Shown here in pieces: positions 9,056 to 15,291 of a DNA stretch of 52,514 nt; the stretch's first letter is position 1; each line of letters begins with the position of its first letter. A program made the position numbers and the translations under genes. Location: positions 1-52,514 of the forward strand of contig JAGQTY010000022.1 of NCBI GenBank assembly GCA_020438795.1, read 5' to 3'. The notes below the pieces were generated by a model. The model saw only the letters and a list, made by a program, of their open reading frames with translations. It did no database searches and had not been told where the DNA came from. Source of the DNA: Actinomycetota bacterium. GTDB taxonomy: Bacteria; Actinomycetota; Actinomycetes; S36-B12; GCA-2699445.

Positions 9056-9784
9056 TCAGACCAGGGCCGCATTCTTCGGCGTGCTGGGGACAGCGGATGA
9101 AAGGCCGCGGAAGATCAGCCAGAGCGCGAGTACCAGTTCCTGCAGGGCCAATGGCGCTTGGCGCGCGACCGCCGGGCCAGACAGTACATCCAGGGAACCC
9201 AGCAGGCCCAGGACCGCCACGACGAGATAGGGGATGAGCGCAAGCAATCCCCAGACAGACAACCAACGGGGCACCAACCGGGCCTGGTACAGCATGGCGT
9301 AGAACATGACGGCGCCGGTGATGAAGAAGAGGCTTCCCAGGGTGCCGGCGGTTTCCCCGGCATGGTGGACGATGGCCGCTTCGGTGTTCAGCTGTGGCGC
9401 CTCGGCCGAGGACAGCGCCTCACCCCCGAGCTGGAACAGCAGCAGCCAGCTCAGCGCGATCATGAGCGTGGCGACTGTCTCGAGCGCGCTCCGGAACACG
9501 ACATACCCCACCGCAAGACGCTCACTGACCCGACGAAGGATCGAGAAGAGCACGAGCGGGATGCCCGCCAGAGAGAGCCCCATGATCATGATGATCAGCG
9601 CGGCGACAGCCAGACTCTGGCCCAGTTCGGCCGCGCCGCTCAGATAGTCGGGCCCGTCGAGCTGGCCCCCGATGATGGCGACCGTGGCGAAGCCGCACAC
9701 GGAACCTATCAGGTAGAGCACTCCAGCGAGGGCCGAGCTGGCTCGGTCGCTCAGCCGAGCCTGGGCAACAGTTGTCGTGTCCAT
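9056..9784 (-). CDS. DUF4386 family membrane protein
   Basis: This 242-residue protein is almost wholly membrane-embedded. Hydrophobic segments occur at about residues 15-40, 55-85, 105-125, 145-170, 180-205 and 215-230, matching the six-helix DUF4386 family of unknown function. The start ATG at 9784 (MDTTTVAQARLSDRASS) has GGGGAG upstream; an earlier in-frame start adds only a polar, repeat-like extension. The promoter contains a conspicuous inverted repeat against the -10 box. The gene stands alone between the amidohydrolase promoter region and the tRNA. No function can be assigned. Confidence 0.8.
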   Translation of the reverse strand: MDTTTVAQARLSDRASSALAGVLYLIGSVCGFATVAIIGGQLDGPDYLSGAAELGQSLAVAALIIMIMGLSLAGIPLVLFSILRRVSERLAVGYVVFRSALETVATLMIALSWLLLFQLGGEALSSAEAPQLNTEAAIVHHAGETAGTLGSLFFITGAVMFYAMLYQARLVPRWLSVWGLLALIPYLVVAVLGLLGSLDVLSGPAVARQAPLALQELVLALWLIFRGLSSAVPSTPKNAALV

Positions 9785-9850
9785 GTCATCACTCCCCAGT
9801 CCTGCGCGGGGATCGCCCCCGCGACGGGGCTCTGTCGACACCTAACTGTC

Positions 9851-9874
9851 ATTATCCTCCCGACTCTCGGGAGG
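9851..9874 (-). promoter_or_regulatory. -10 box with abutting inverted repeat (operator candidate)
   Basis: Upstream of the DUF4386 gene, CCTCCCGA (9856-9863) and TCGGGAGG (9867-9874) form a perfect 8-bp inverted repeat with a 3-base spacer. On the minus strand it runs straight into GATAAT (9856-9851), a good -10 hexamer. A repressor bound here would block the promoter. Confidence 0.5.
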
Positions 9875-9992
9875 TCAACGGCCGGGAGGGGCCGGTCATC
9901 CTCGGAGATGCGGATCGACTGCTCGCAATACCCTGACCCCACCGGAGCCCTGCCATGATGCATACTGATGACGAGGGTTGCGCACAACCCCT

Positions 9993-10063
9993 GCGGGCGT
10001 AGTTCAATGGCAGAACATCAGCTTCCCAAGCTGATAGTGCGGGTTCGATTCCCGTCGCCCGCT
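9993..10063 (+). tRNA. tRNA-Gly (anticodon CCC)
   Basis: The cloverleaf is clear. Acceptor arm GCGGGCG (9993-9999) pairs with CGCCCGC (10056-10062). The anticodon stem TCAGC/GCTGA closes the 7-base loop TTCCCAA, which gives anticodon CCC (codon GGG). The T-arm is CGGG-TTCGATT-CCCG. The discriminator base is T at 10063 and CCA is not encoded. A GGGTTG-CGCA-CAACCC hairpin (9975-9990) ends 2 bases before the 5' end, and a possible -10 box CATACT lies at 9961-9966. The 3' end is repeated downstream, and a decayed copy of the anticodon/T-arm part lies 0.8 kb away, which marks this tRNA as a probable integration site. Confidence 0.95.
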
Positions 10064-10318
10064 CTCACTTCGTTCGAAGCTCCGGCAATCGAACCCAGGG
10101 TTCGCTTCTCCCCGCAGGGGCCATCCCCCAGTCGCCCGCTCTCACTTCGTTCGAGAAACGACGACAATCGAACCAAGGGTTCTCATCCCTCCCCCGTAAA
10201 CGGGCGGTACCCCCAGCCCGCTCTCACTTCGTTCGAAGCTCCGGCAAACGAACCCAGGGTTCGCTTCTCCCCCAGAGGGGGCATCCTCGGAGGGGCAACC
10301 CCCAAGATCGCCCGCTCA
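10057..10318 (+). repeat. Tandem repeats starting in the tRNA-Gly 3' end
   Basis: The 21 bases from 10057, which include the last 7 bases of the tRNA, recur exactly at 10134-10154 and 10216-10236. A shortened start recurs at 10310-10318. The units are thus about 77, 82 and 94 bases. Each of the first three units carries the hairpin-forming core CGAACCCAGGGTTCG (10090-10104 and 10249-10263 exactly; 10169-10182 degenerate), followed by a C-tract/G-tract hairpin. There is no coding sense. The repeats look like serial duplications of the region at the tRNA terminus, possibly acting as tRNA-processing or termination hairpins or as multiple attachment sites. Confidence 0.85.
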
Positions 10319-10347
10319 AGATCGCGGGCTTGGTTGCCCACACCGTG

Positions 10348-10617
10348 TCAGGCGGACCGATTTCCAAAGCGTTCCTGGGCGGCTTGGCGTGAAATTCCCA
10401 GGGCCAGGCCGATCTTGACCCAGCTTCGCCCGTTCGCTCGCGCCTCGGTAACGGCTTCAGCCAGTTCGCGTTCCTGGACCACTCGGACGGCCAGGATTTC
10501 ACTGATCCGACGAAGGTCGCTGGCGTCCTGGGTCGGGTCGGGTGAAGTGTCGAGAGCGTCGAGAGCAGCACGAGCCGCTTCGGCTGATTTCTCCAGCTCG
10601 TCAAGGCTTCTTGTCAT
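10348..10617 (-). CDS. Small helix-turn-helix protein, antitoxin-like
   Basis: This is an 89-residue protein. The first half is acidic and helical (about residues 5-60, rich in Ala, Glu and Asp). The C-terminal end (about 65-88) is a sigma-region-4-like helix-turn-helix, SWVKIGLALGISRQAAQERF. The start ATG at 10617 is taken because AAGGAG (10628-10623) lies 5 bases upstream. The ATG overlaps the TGA of the upstream toxin-like remnant (TGATG), so the pair was translationally coupled. Small HTH proteins of this form commonly follow toxin-type genes in actinobacteria; with the first gene broken, this one is probably an orphan antitoxin or DNA-binding regulator. Function is inferred from context. 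Confidence 0.7.
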   Translation of the reverse strand: MTRSLDELEKSAEAARAALDALDTSPDPTQDASDLRRISEILAVRVVQERELAEAVTEARANGRSWVKIGLALGISRQAAQERFGNRSA

Positions 10618-10781
10618 CACCACTCCTTGAGATATTTGGCTAGGGTCGGTCTCAACTTGTCGAGGTGGAAGGGAACCGGTTCACGCTCGGCCACATCGAC
10701 GAGGACCTCGACGATCGTCCCGTCGATGCTGGAACCGATGTAGAGGTCGACATCCGGGCGGTCGATCTCCTCGTGCCACGG
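10617..10781 (-). pseudogene. Truncated toxin-like gene (5' end lost)
   Basis: Fifty-four sense codons read PWHEEIDRPDVDLYIGSS at the start and HLDKLRPTLAKYLKEW at the end, then stop in the TGATG overlap with the HTH gene. An in-frame TAG lies immediately before the first codon (10784-10782) and no start codon follows until far inside, so the gene has lost its 5' part. The surviving stretch has the shape of the small two-layer toxins (BrnT/DUF4258-like) that pair with HTH antitoxins; this is a resemblance I recall, not a proven assignment. The truncation point lies about 13 bases from a tRNA-Gly remnant, so the head was probably lost when an element recombined here. Confidence 0.55.
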
Positions 10782-10793
10782 CTAGGTCCACGC

Positions 10794-10821
10794 GATTCCC
10801 AAGCCGATGGTGCGGGTTCGA
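10794..10821 (+). other. Decayed tRNA-Gly fragment (anticodon arm to T-loop)
   Basis: This stretch matches the middle of the intact tRNA-Gly (TTCCCAAGC, then GATGGTGCGGGTTCGA) with only two or three substitutions and then loses similarity. It continues into a C-tract/G-tract hairpin that resembles the repeats after the intact tRNA. It has no acceptor stem and cannot be a functional tRNA. Confidence 0.75.
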
Positions 10822-10902
10822 CGCTCCCCCAGAAGGGGTGCCCCCGGCCAGACGCTCTCCTTGCGTCACGCGCCCACAACTGACCCCGTCCAGCCTCGCT
10901 CA

Positions 10903-11889
10903 TCAGAGTCTGGCCAGTGAGTCGCCAGCCCTTAGTAGCGCCCCCTCAAGTTCGTCCAGCTGCTTCTTGGAGACGTCCCATAGCTCATGGGCTCGCATGT
11001 GAACAGCGGCAGAGCGTTGCGTGTAGTGGTGAGCGTCATCCAGAGCCCGAACAGCCTGCACCCAACCCAGGGTGTCGTCACGATCCACGAAGATCCCGGA
11101 CGACCCGAGCGACTCCACAAGACCCTCCGCCGGATGAGCGATCACTGGAATCCCCGAGCACGCCGCCTCAATCGCCACACGTCCCCACTGCTCGAACGCC
11201 GATGGCATCAGGAGCACTCGCGTGCGCGAATAGACGTGCTGCCGCATCTCTGCGGCGTCGACGCCGAGACCGTCCGCCACGAGTTCGGCATTCGGTGGGA
11301 CTCTGCTGGGGACGATCTGCTTCAGGTATCCACCCTTCTTGGCCAGGAACCTGTGATCCGGCAGGGCATCCACGAGTCGCCAGAAGACATTGCCGCCCTT
11401 CCACATGCCCAGATGGATCTGAGTGATGCAGTCACCGGGGACGACGCGATAGTCATCAGGATCGACCGGCGGGTACAGGATCATGCTGGGACCGGTGAAG
11501 CCGCTGGTCGCGGCGACATTCTTGGAGTTGTGAATCGCGAGTGCTCCGGATGTGATGCCCTGGGCCTGGAGTGAGCCATTGGCGTGCTCGATGAAGACGA
11601 CCGGTACACCATGAGTGCGGCCGAGTTCAGCGGCCCTGGCGACCACCCGCAGCTGGGTCACGAGCACGGAGGCCCGTCGGAGTTCGCCCCCGACCGCCGT
11701 TGAGGTAGCCCGACGAATGGGAATACCGTCGTAGATGTCCAGCTCGGGGGCATCCGCATCTGTTGTCAGCACTGAGACGTCGTGACCTCGTCCCTGCAAG
11801 TCACGGAGCATGAAATGCAACATGACTTCGGCTCCACCCATCAGACGAGGGGGGTAGCCGTCAACAAATGCAGCGATTCGCAGACCCAC
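10903..11889 (-). CDS. GT4-family glycosyltransferase
   Basis: This 328-residue GT-B glycosyltransferase should transfer a sugar from a nucleotide donor to a cell-surface or secondary acceptor. The N-terminus RIAAFVDGYPPRLMGGAEVM has the glycine-rich opening of GT4 enzymes. The donor-site region near the C-terminus, VLLMPSAFEQWGRVAIEAAC, matches the EX7E-like segment, although the first Glu sits in FEQWG. It is somewhat shorter than typical (about 370), with a compact linker. GTG at 11889 is preceded by AATACT and exactly 6 bases, a leaderless arrangement. It is divergent from the pqqD-like operon with only 59 bases between, which suggests shared control. Confidence 0.85.
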   Translation of the reverse strand: MGLRIAAFVDGYPPRLMGGAEVMLHFMLRDLQGRGHDVSVLTTDADAPELDIYDGIPIRRATSTAVGGELRRASVLVTQLRVVARAAELGRTHGVPVVFIEHANGSLQAQGITSGALAIHNSKNVAATSGFTGPSMILYPPVDPDDYRVVPGDCITQIHLGMWKGGNVFWRLVDALPDHRFLAKKGGYLKQIVPSRVPPNAELVADGLGVDAAEMRQHVYSRTRVLLMPSAFEQWGRVAIEAACSGIPVIAHPAEGLVESLGSSGIFVDRDDTLGWVQAVRALDDAHHYTQRSAAVHMRAHELWDVSKKQLDELEGALLRAGDSLARL

Positions 11890-11895
11890 GCGAAT

Positions 11896-11901
11896 AGTAT
11901 T
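11896..11901 (-). promoter_or_regulatory. -10 box of leaderless type for the GT4 gene
   Basis: AATACT on the minus strand ends 6 bases before the GTG start at 11889. This is the spacing expected when transcription begins at the start codon, and no ribosome-binding site is visible. Confidence 0.5.
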
Positions 11902-11948
11902 GCGGACATCGCGGGAGAACCCGGGAATGTGAACTGCTGAAGGTTGAG

Positions 11949-12395
11949 ATGGATACCGTTGCTCTGCAAGGCCGCTACCGAATGCCCAGTCCCAACGTCA
12001 TCTCCGACACCGTTGACGGTGAGGCGATCGCCATTAGGCTCGACACCGGCGCCTACTATTCGTTCTCTGCGGCTGGTACCGTCTGCTGGAACCTCGTCCG
12101 GGCCGGGGTCGTGCCGCAGCGTCTGGTTGACGTCCTTGCGGCCGACGAGAACGAGCTCGCGGCCTTCGTGGCTTCACTGGTCAAGGACGAGTTGCTGGAG
12201 CAGTCACACATGGAGCCGCGCGAAGTCCTCCTCGACGGCACACTCGACCTGTCGGGTCAGGGAGCCATCGGCTACGAGCGCCACGAGGAGATGACCGACA
12301 TCTTCGCATTCGATCCCATCCACGACGTCGACCCCGAGTCCGGCTGGCCGACTAGCACCGCTGAACCCCACCGGGATGCAGGCATCCGGGAGTGA
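11949..12395 (+). CDS. PqqD-like peptide chaperone (RRE) with acidic C-terminal tail
   Basis: Residues about 10-90 form a PqqD/RiPP-recognition-element fold, the winged-helix module that binds leader peptides. The diagnostic stretch is AIAIRLDTGAYYSFSAAGTV followed by CWNLV. Beyond residue 95 there is a 50-residue tail with an aromatic-acidic core (YERHEEMTDIFAFDPIHDVD, then SGWP). No independent fold is evident in it; it could be a fused substrate, a leader-like docking peptide or a partner-binding segment. The start has GAAGG upstream. The stop overlaps the next start (GTGA), so chaperone and kinase-like protein are made together. RRE proteins beside HPr-kinase-like, nucleotidyltransferase and asparagine-synthetase homologues are typical of lasso-type and related peptide clusters. 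Confidence 0.85.
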   Translation: MDTVALQGRYRMPSPNVISDTVDGEAIAIRLDTGAYYSFSAAGTVCWNLVRAGVVPQRLVDVLAADENELAAFVASLVKDELLEQSHMEPREVLLDGTLDLSGQGAIGYERHEEMTDIFAFDPIHDVDPESGWPTSTAEPHRDAGIRE

Positions 12396-13450
12396 GCCTC
12401 AACTGGGCCGAGCAGCTGTTCTCCGTGATCGAGGATGCTGCCCGCGCGCATCCCAGGTCATGGTCCCTCGGGGTCGCGCGAAACGGCGGTGCGCTGCGCA
12501 TCGTGCATCTGAGCGCAGGTTCGGAGTCTTTCCAGGAGATGGATCGCTGCCTTGCAGTCGCGCCACCTGCCCCGGGCCGGCAGTCGCTCACGGTCTTCAG
12601 TTGTACGTCAGAAGTGCTGCAGGAGATCGCCCCGACTGTCCGGCTCGCCGACGGGCTGCACCGCCCTGCGGGTTCGATCACGGATCTGGACCCCAACCGC
12701 TGGCGCTGGCGTACGGACATGAACCGCAAGGTTGTCTATGGCCTTGATCTTGAGGGGCTGAGGGGACTGACCGTGGTCGCTGAGGCGCCGGATGACTCCG
12801 AGCTCTCCGCTCCCTTTCGTACTCATTTTCAGTGGCTGGCTCAGCAGCGGGGCGAAGCCCTGATCCACGCGGCAATGGTGGTCAGGGCACAGTCCGGCGT
12901 CCTGATCGTCGGTCCCGGAGGTGCGGGGAAGTCGACTACTGTCTGCTCCGCTCTTCTCGCGGGGCTTGGAACACTCGGTGATGACTACGTGTGGGTGCAG
13001 CCGCCCGGCGCCACCGGAGGTACCTTCACGGCCAGGAGCGTGTATCAGACGGTCAAGCTACGCCCCAGTGGGCCGGCCGCGAACCATCCCGCCGTTCAGG
13101 GACTTGGCCATCGATCTGTGCGCGAAGGTCAGAAGCGCCTTCACTACCTGAGCCCCGAGCAGAGCGTCGACCCACAGCAGTCGGTCGACATATCCGCCAT
13201 CGTCGTGCTCAGCCGCGGCCTGGGTGAGGGACCACCGCGGCAGGTGTCCGGATCAGCGGCTCTTGTGGCGGCGGCACCGAGCACCGCCTTGCAGGGCGCC
13301 GACGACCAGCAGCAGACCCTAGCCGTCATCTCCGCGATGGCGCGGTCGATACCGACCTACCAGGTGCCACTGGTCGCGAGCGCCGAACTGCAGGGTCAGC
13401 TTGTCGAACAAGTGATCGCGAGGTCAGCCGGAGCGCTGATGCATGTCTGA
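12392..13450 (+). CDS. HPr kinase-like (HprK-related) P-loop protein
   Basis: This 352-residue protein has a single clear P-loop, LIVGPGGAGKST (about residues 171-182), preceded by GEALIHAAMVV and followed by LGDDYVWV. That is the order HAA...P-loop...GDD seen in HprK-related kinases of peptide and polysaccharide clusters. In the lasso peptide paeninodin such a kinase phosphorylates the C-terminal Ser of the precursor; the target here is unknown. The N-terminal 150 residues are family-specific and lack motifs I can name. The GTG start overlaps the pqqD-like stop by 4 bases, and the stop lies inside the next gene (8-base overlap), so the three genes form one coupled operon. Confidence 0.8.
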   Translation: MSLNWAEQLFSVIEDAARAHPRSWSLGVARNGGALRIVHLSAGSESFQEMDRCLAVAPPAPGRQSLTVFSCTSEVLQEIAPTVRLADGLHRPAGSITDLDPNRWRWRTDMNRKVVYGLDLEGLRGLTVVAEAPDDSELSAPFRTHFQWLAQQRGEALIHAAMVVRAQSGVLIVGPGGAGKSTTVCSALLAGLGTLGDDYVWVQPPGATGGTFTARSVYQTVKLRPSGPAANHPAVQGLGHRSVREGQKRLHYLSPEQSVDPQQSVDISAIVVLSRGLGEGPPRQVSGSAALVAAAPSTALQGADDQQQTLAVISAMARSIPTYQVPLVASAELQGQLVEQVIARSAGALMHV

Positions 13451-14117
13451 AGCGGTCACTCTCGACGTTGTGATTCCCTCCCGGAACTACGGGCGCTACC
13501 TGCCGGAGGCTGTCCGGAGTGTGCTGCAGCAACATGGCGCCAGGACACGGGTCGTGATCGTCGACGATGCGAGCATTGACGACTCGCCCCGGGTCGCGAT
13601 GTCTCTGGCGGATGATCGCGTGCTGGTCATCCGGCTGGAGGAACACTCCGGCATCAGTGTTGCTCGCAACGTTGGCATGCGAGCCTGCCGAAGTGACTGG
13701 ATCGCCTTCCTGGACGCCGACGATCTCTGGCCGACCGACCGTACCCAGCAACTGCTGCAGCTCGTTGAGGGCAGTGAACCAGCCATGCTCTTCGGACAGG
13801 CGACCGAGTTCGTGGACGGGACCGGGCAGCTTCCGATCCGACGAACTGGGCTGTCCCTCCAGGCCGGCATGTTCCCGATGGCGCTGGCCAGGTCCGTGGG
13901 GTACTTCGACGAGTCCCTCGTGTATGCCGCGAACGTCGACTGGATCGCTCGAGCACTGGGCATGGGTTTCCGGGTCCAGAAGACCGACGGTACAGTCCTC
14001 AATCGGAGGGTTCACGGCGCAAACATGAGTAGTCAGGCTGGCGAGGATCGCAGCGACTTCCTCACAATCGTCCGCCGGCATCGCGGCAAGGTGGACCTCG
14101 CCCCGCTCATGGCCTAG
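13443..14117 (+). CDS. GT2-family glycosyltransferase
   Basis: This is a GT-A fold transferase of 224 residues. It opens with LDVVIPSRNYGRYLPEAVRS. VIVDDASIDDS supplies the nucleotide-binding Asp, and IAFLDADDLWPTDRTQQLL supplies the metal-binding DxD (DAD). No transmembrane segment follows, so it is cytosolic. It is short compared with typical 280-330-residue GT2 enzymes, lacking much of the acceptor-binding C-terminus. It overlaps the HprK-like gene upstream by 8 bases and its stop overlaps the convergent nucleotidyltransferase by 11 bases. Position in the RRE/kinase operon suggests that the sugar goes on the same product. Confidence 0.85.
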   Translation: MSEAVTLDVVIPSRNYGRYLPEAVRSVLQQHGARTRVVIVDDASIDDSPRVAMSLADDRVLVIRLEEHSGISVARNVGMRACRSDWIAFLDADDLWPTDRTQQLLQLVEGSEPAMLFGQATEFVDGTGQLPIRRTGLSLQAGMFPMALARSVGYFDESLVYAANVDWIARALGMGFRVQKTDGTVLNRRVHGANMSSQAGEDRSDFLTIVRRHRGKVDLAPLMA

Positions 14118-15246
14118 AGGCGAGCAACGACCGCTTTGCCACCCCCAACGCCTTCCCCTTCACTGTCTCCTCTGGTCCCCAACGGCTTCGAACTACTTCG
14201 GCATGGGCCGCAGCACTCCAGGTCTGGCCCCGGAGGCTCAGCAGCCGGCGAGGCAGGTGCCAGTGCCAGGTGATCATCCGTGACGATCGACCTCGCTGGT
14301 TGGCTCGTTCTCTCGCGCTGTGGGGCTTGACCAAGCCTCGCTGCAGCGCAAGGTCAACCGGGTTGTCTGCGGCTGGCACGGTGATTCTGGGGGAAAGCCC
14401 GTTGCGAGCGAGCCAGTTCAGCCCGGTAGCGAGCATCGAAGTCAACCGGTACTCCACAGCGGTATCAACCACCATTGCCCAAGACACGTCCCTCTGATTC
14501 AGGACTCGGCCCACATCCACGATCCACCGAAAGGGCGAGACGAAATTCGAAGGCAGGCCGTGAATGATCGCGTGGAACACCTGATGTTCGGGGGAGAGGG
14601 CCAGAACCCGGTAGTCACCCAGGTGCATGATCTGCGCCCTGGCCCACAGTGACTCACTCAGTTGTGGTCTGATGCTGTGGTCGAATAGGTGCCGGTGCAG
14701 GTCGAGAGCCACGCCTGAGGGATGCCGGTACTTCATGGCTCGCTGGAAGACCAGACTTCCCTCACGCTTCCAGCCACCCCCGGCTGCCAGGATCTCCTCC
14801 ACGCGGAGCGCGTTCAGCTGCTCCGGCACCATCAGGTCCGCATCATGCATCGGACGCGTCCCCAAGTCGTGGTAGTACTCGTGCGCCAGCGCCAGACCCT
14901 TCAGCAGGAGGACGGGTTCGCCATGGCTGTGCATCACATCCGCGAAATTGCTGGCGGCTTGAGTGATCATCAGGCCTCGTGCGCGGGCCAGCCTGTAAAG
15001 ACCGCGAATGCGAGGAAGCCCGGGATGGGACACGCCTTGTCGCTCGAAGTGCGGGTAGAGCGCGGGGAGCAGCCGGAAGAAGCCTTCATCCAGCTGGTCA
15101 TCGACCACACGTTGAGCTGCCCACCGAAGTGTCTCGGGGGAGACGTCGTCGCGGGCCAGCTGCACCAGCAGCCGGGTCTCCTCAGGTTCAGGTTCCTGCC
15201 ACTTCGAGAGGATGGGCGCCTGCCTCAACGTCGCATTCCGGCTCAC
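14107..15246 (-). CDS. NTP_transf_5-type nucleotidyltransferase family protein
   Basis: This 379-residue protein matches the uncharacterised nucleotidyltransferase family found in lasso-type and exopolysaccharide clusters. The signature LLLKGLALAHEYYHDLGTRP is followed by MHDADLMVP (the DxD metal site, about residues 131-139), then VALDLHRHLFD and LSPEHQVFHAIIHGL. The reaction has been proposed to be nucleotidyl transfer to a small molecule or peptide; it is not established for most members. The gene lies 45 bases downstream of the ABC exporter on the same strand, so the two are probably one transcript, and it is convergent with the GT2 gene. An HPr-kinase-like gene, an RRE and this family so close together is the strongest contextual evidence for a peptide-modification locus. 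Confidence 0.8.
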   Translation of the reverse strand: MSRNATLRQAPILSKWQEPEPEETRLLVQLARDDVSPETLRWAAQRVVDDQLDEGFFRLLPALYPHFERQGVSHPGLPRIRGLYRLARARGLMITQAASNFADVMHSHGEPVLLLKGLALAHEYYHDLGTRPMHDADLMVPEQLNALRVEEILAAGGGWKREGSLVFQRAMKYRHPSGVALDLHRHLFDHSIRPQLSESLWARAQIMHLGDYRVLALSPEHQVFHAIIHGLPSNFVSPFRWIVDVGRVLNQRDVSWAMVVDTAVEYRLTSMLATGLNWLARNGLSPRITVPAADNPVDLALQRGLVKPHSARERANQRGRSSRMITWHWHLPRRLLSLRGQTWSAAAHAEVVRSRWGPEETVKGKALGVAKRSLLASRP

Positions 15247-15291
15247 CTGCCCACCCTACGGCCCGCGCCGAGTCCCGCGCGGAGCCTCGCG

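Noticed and set aside
8803..9072. 89-codon frame between the amidohydrolase and DUF4386 genes
   Set aside because: No ribosome-binding site and no plausible composition; overlaps the end of DUF4386 in another frame.
10057..10318. CRISPR array
   Set aside because: Three to four units of unequal length (77-94 bases) that are repeated nearly throughout, without unique spacers and without cas genes.
10652..10903. Open frames on the minus strand over the toxin remnant and tRNA fragment
   Set aside because: They are out of frame with the recognisable toxin-like remnant and encode low-complexity Ser/Arg/Gly-rich products.
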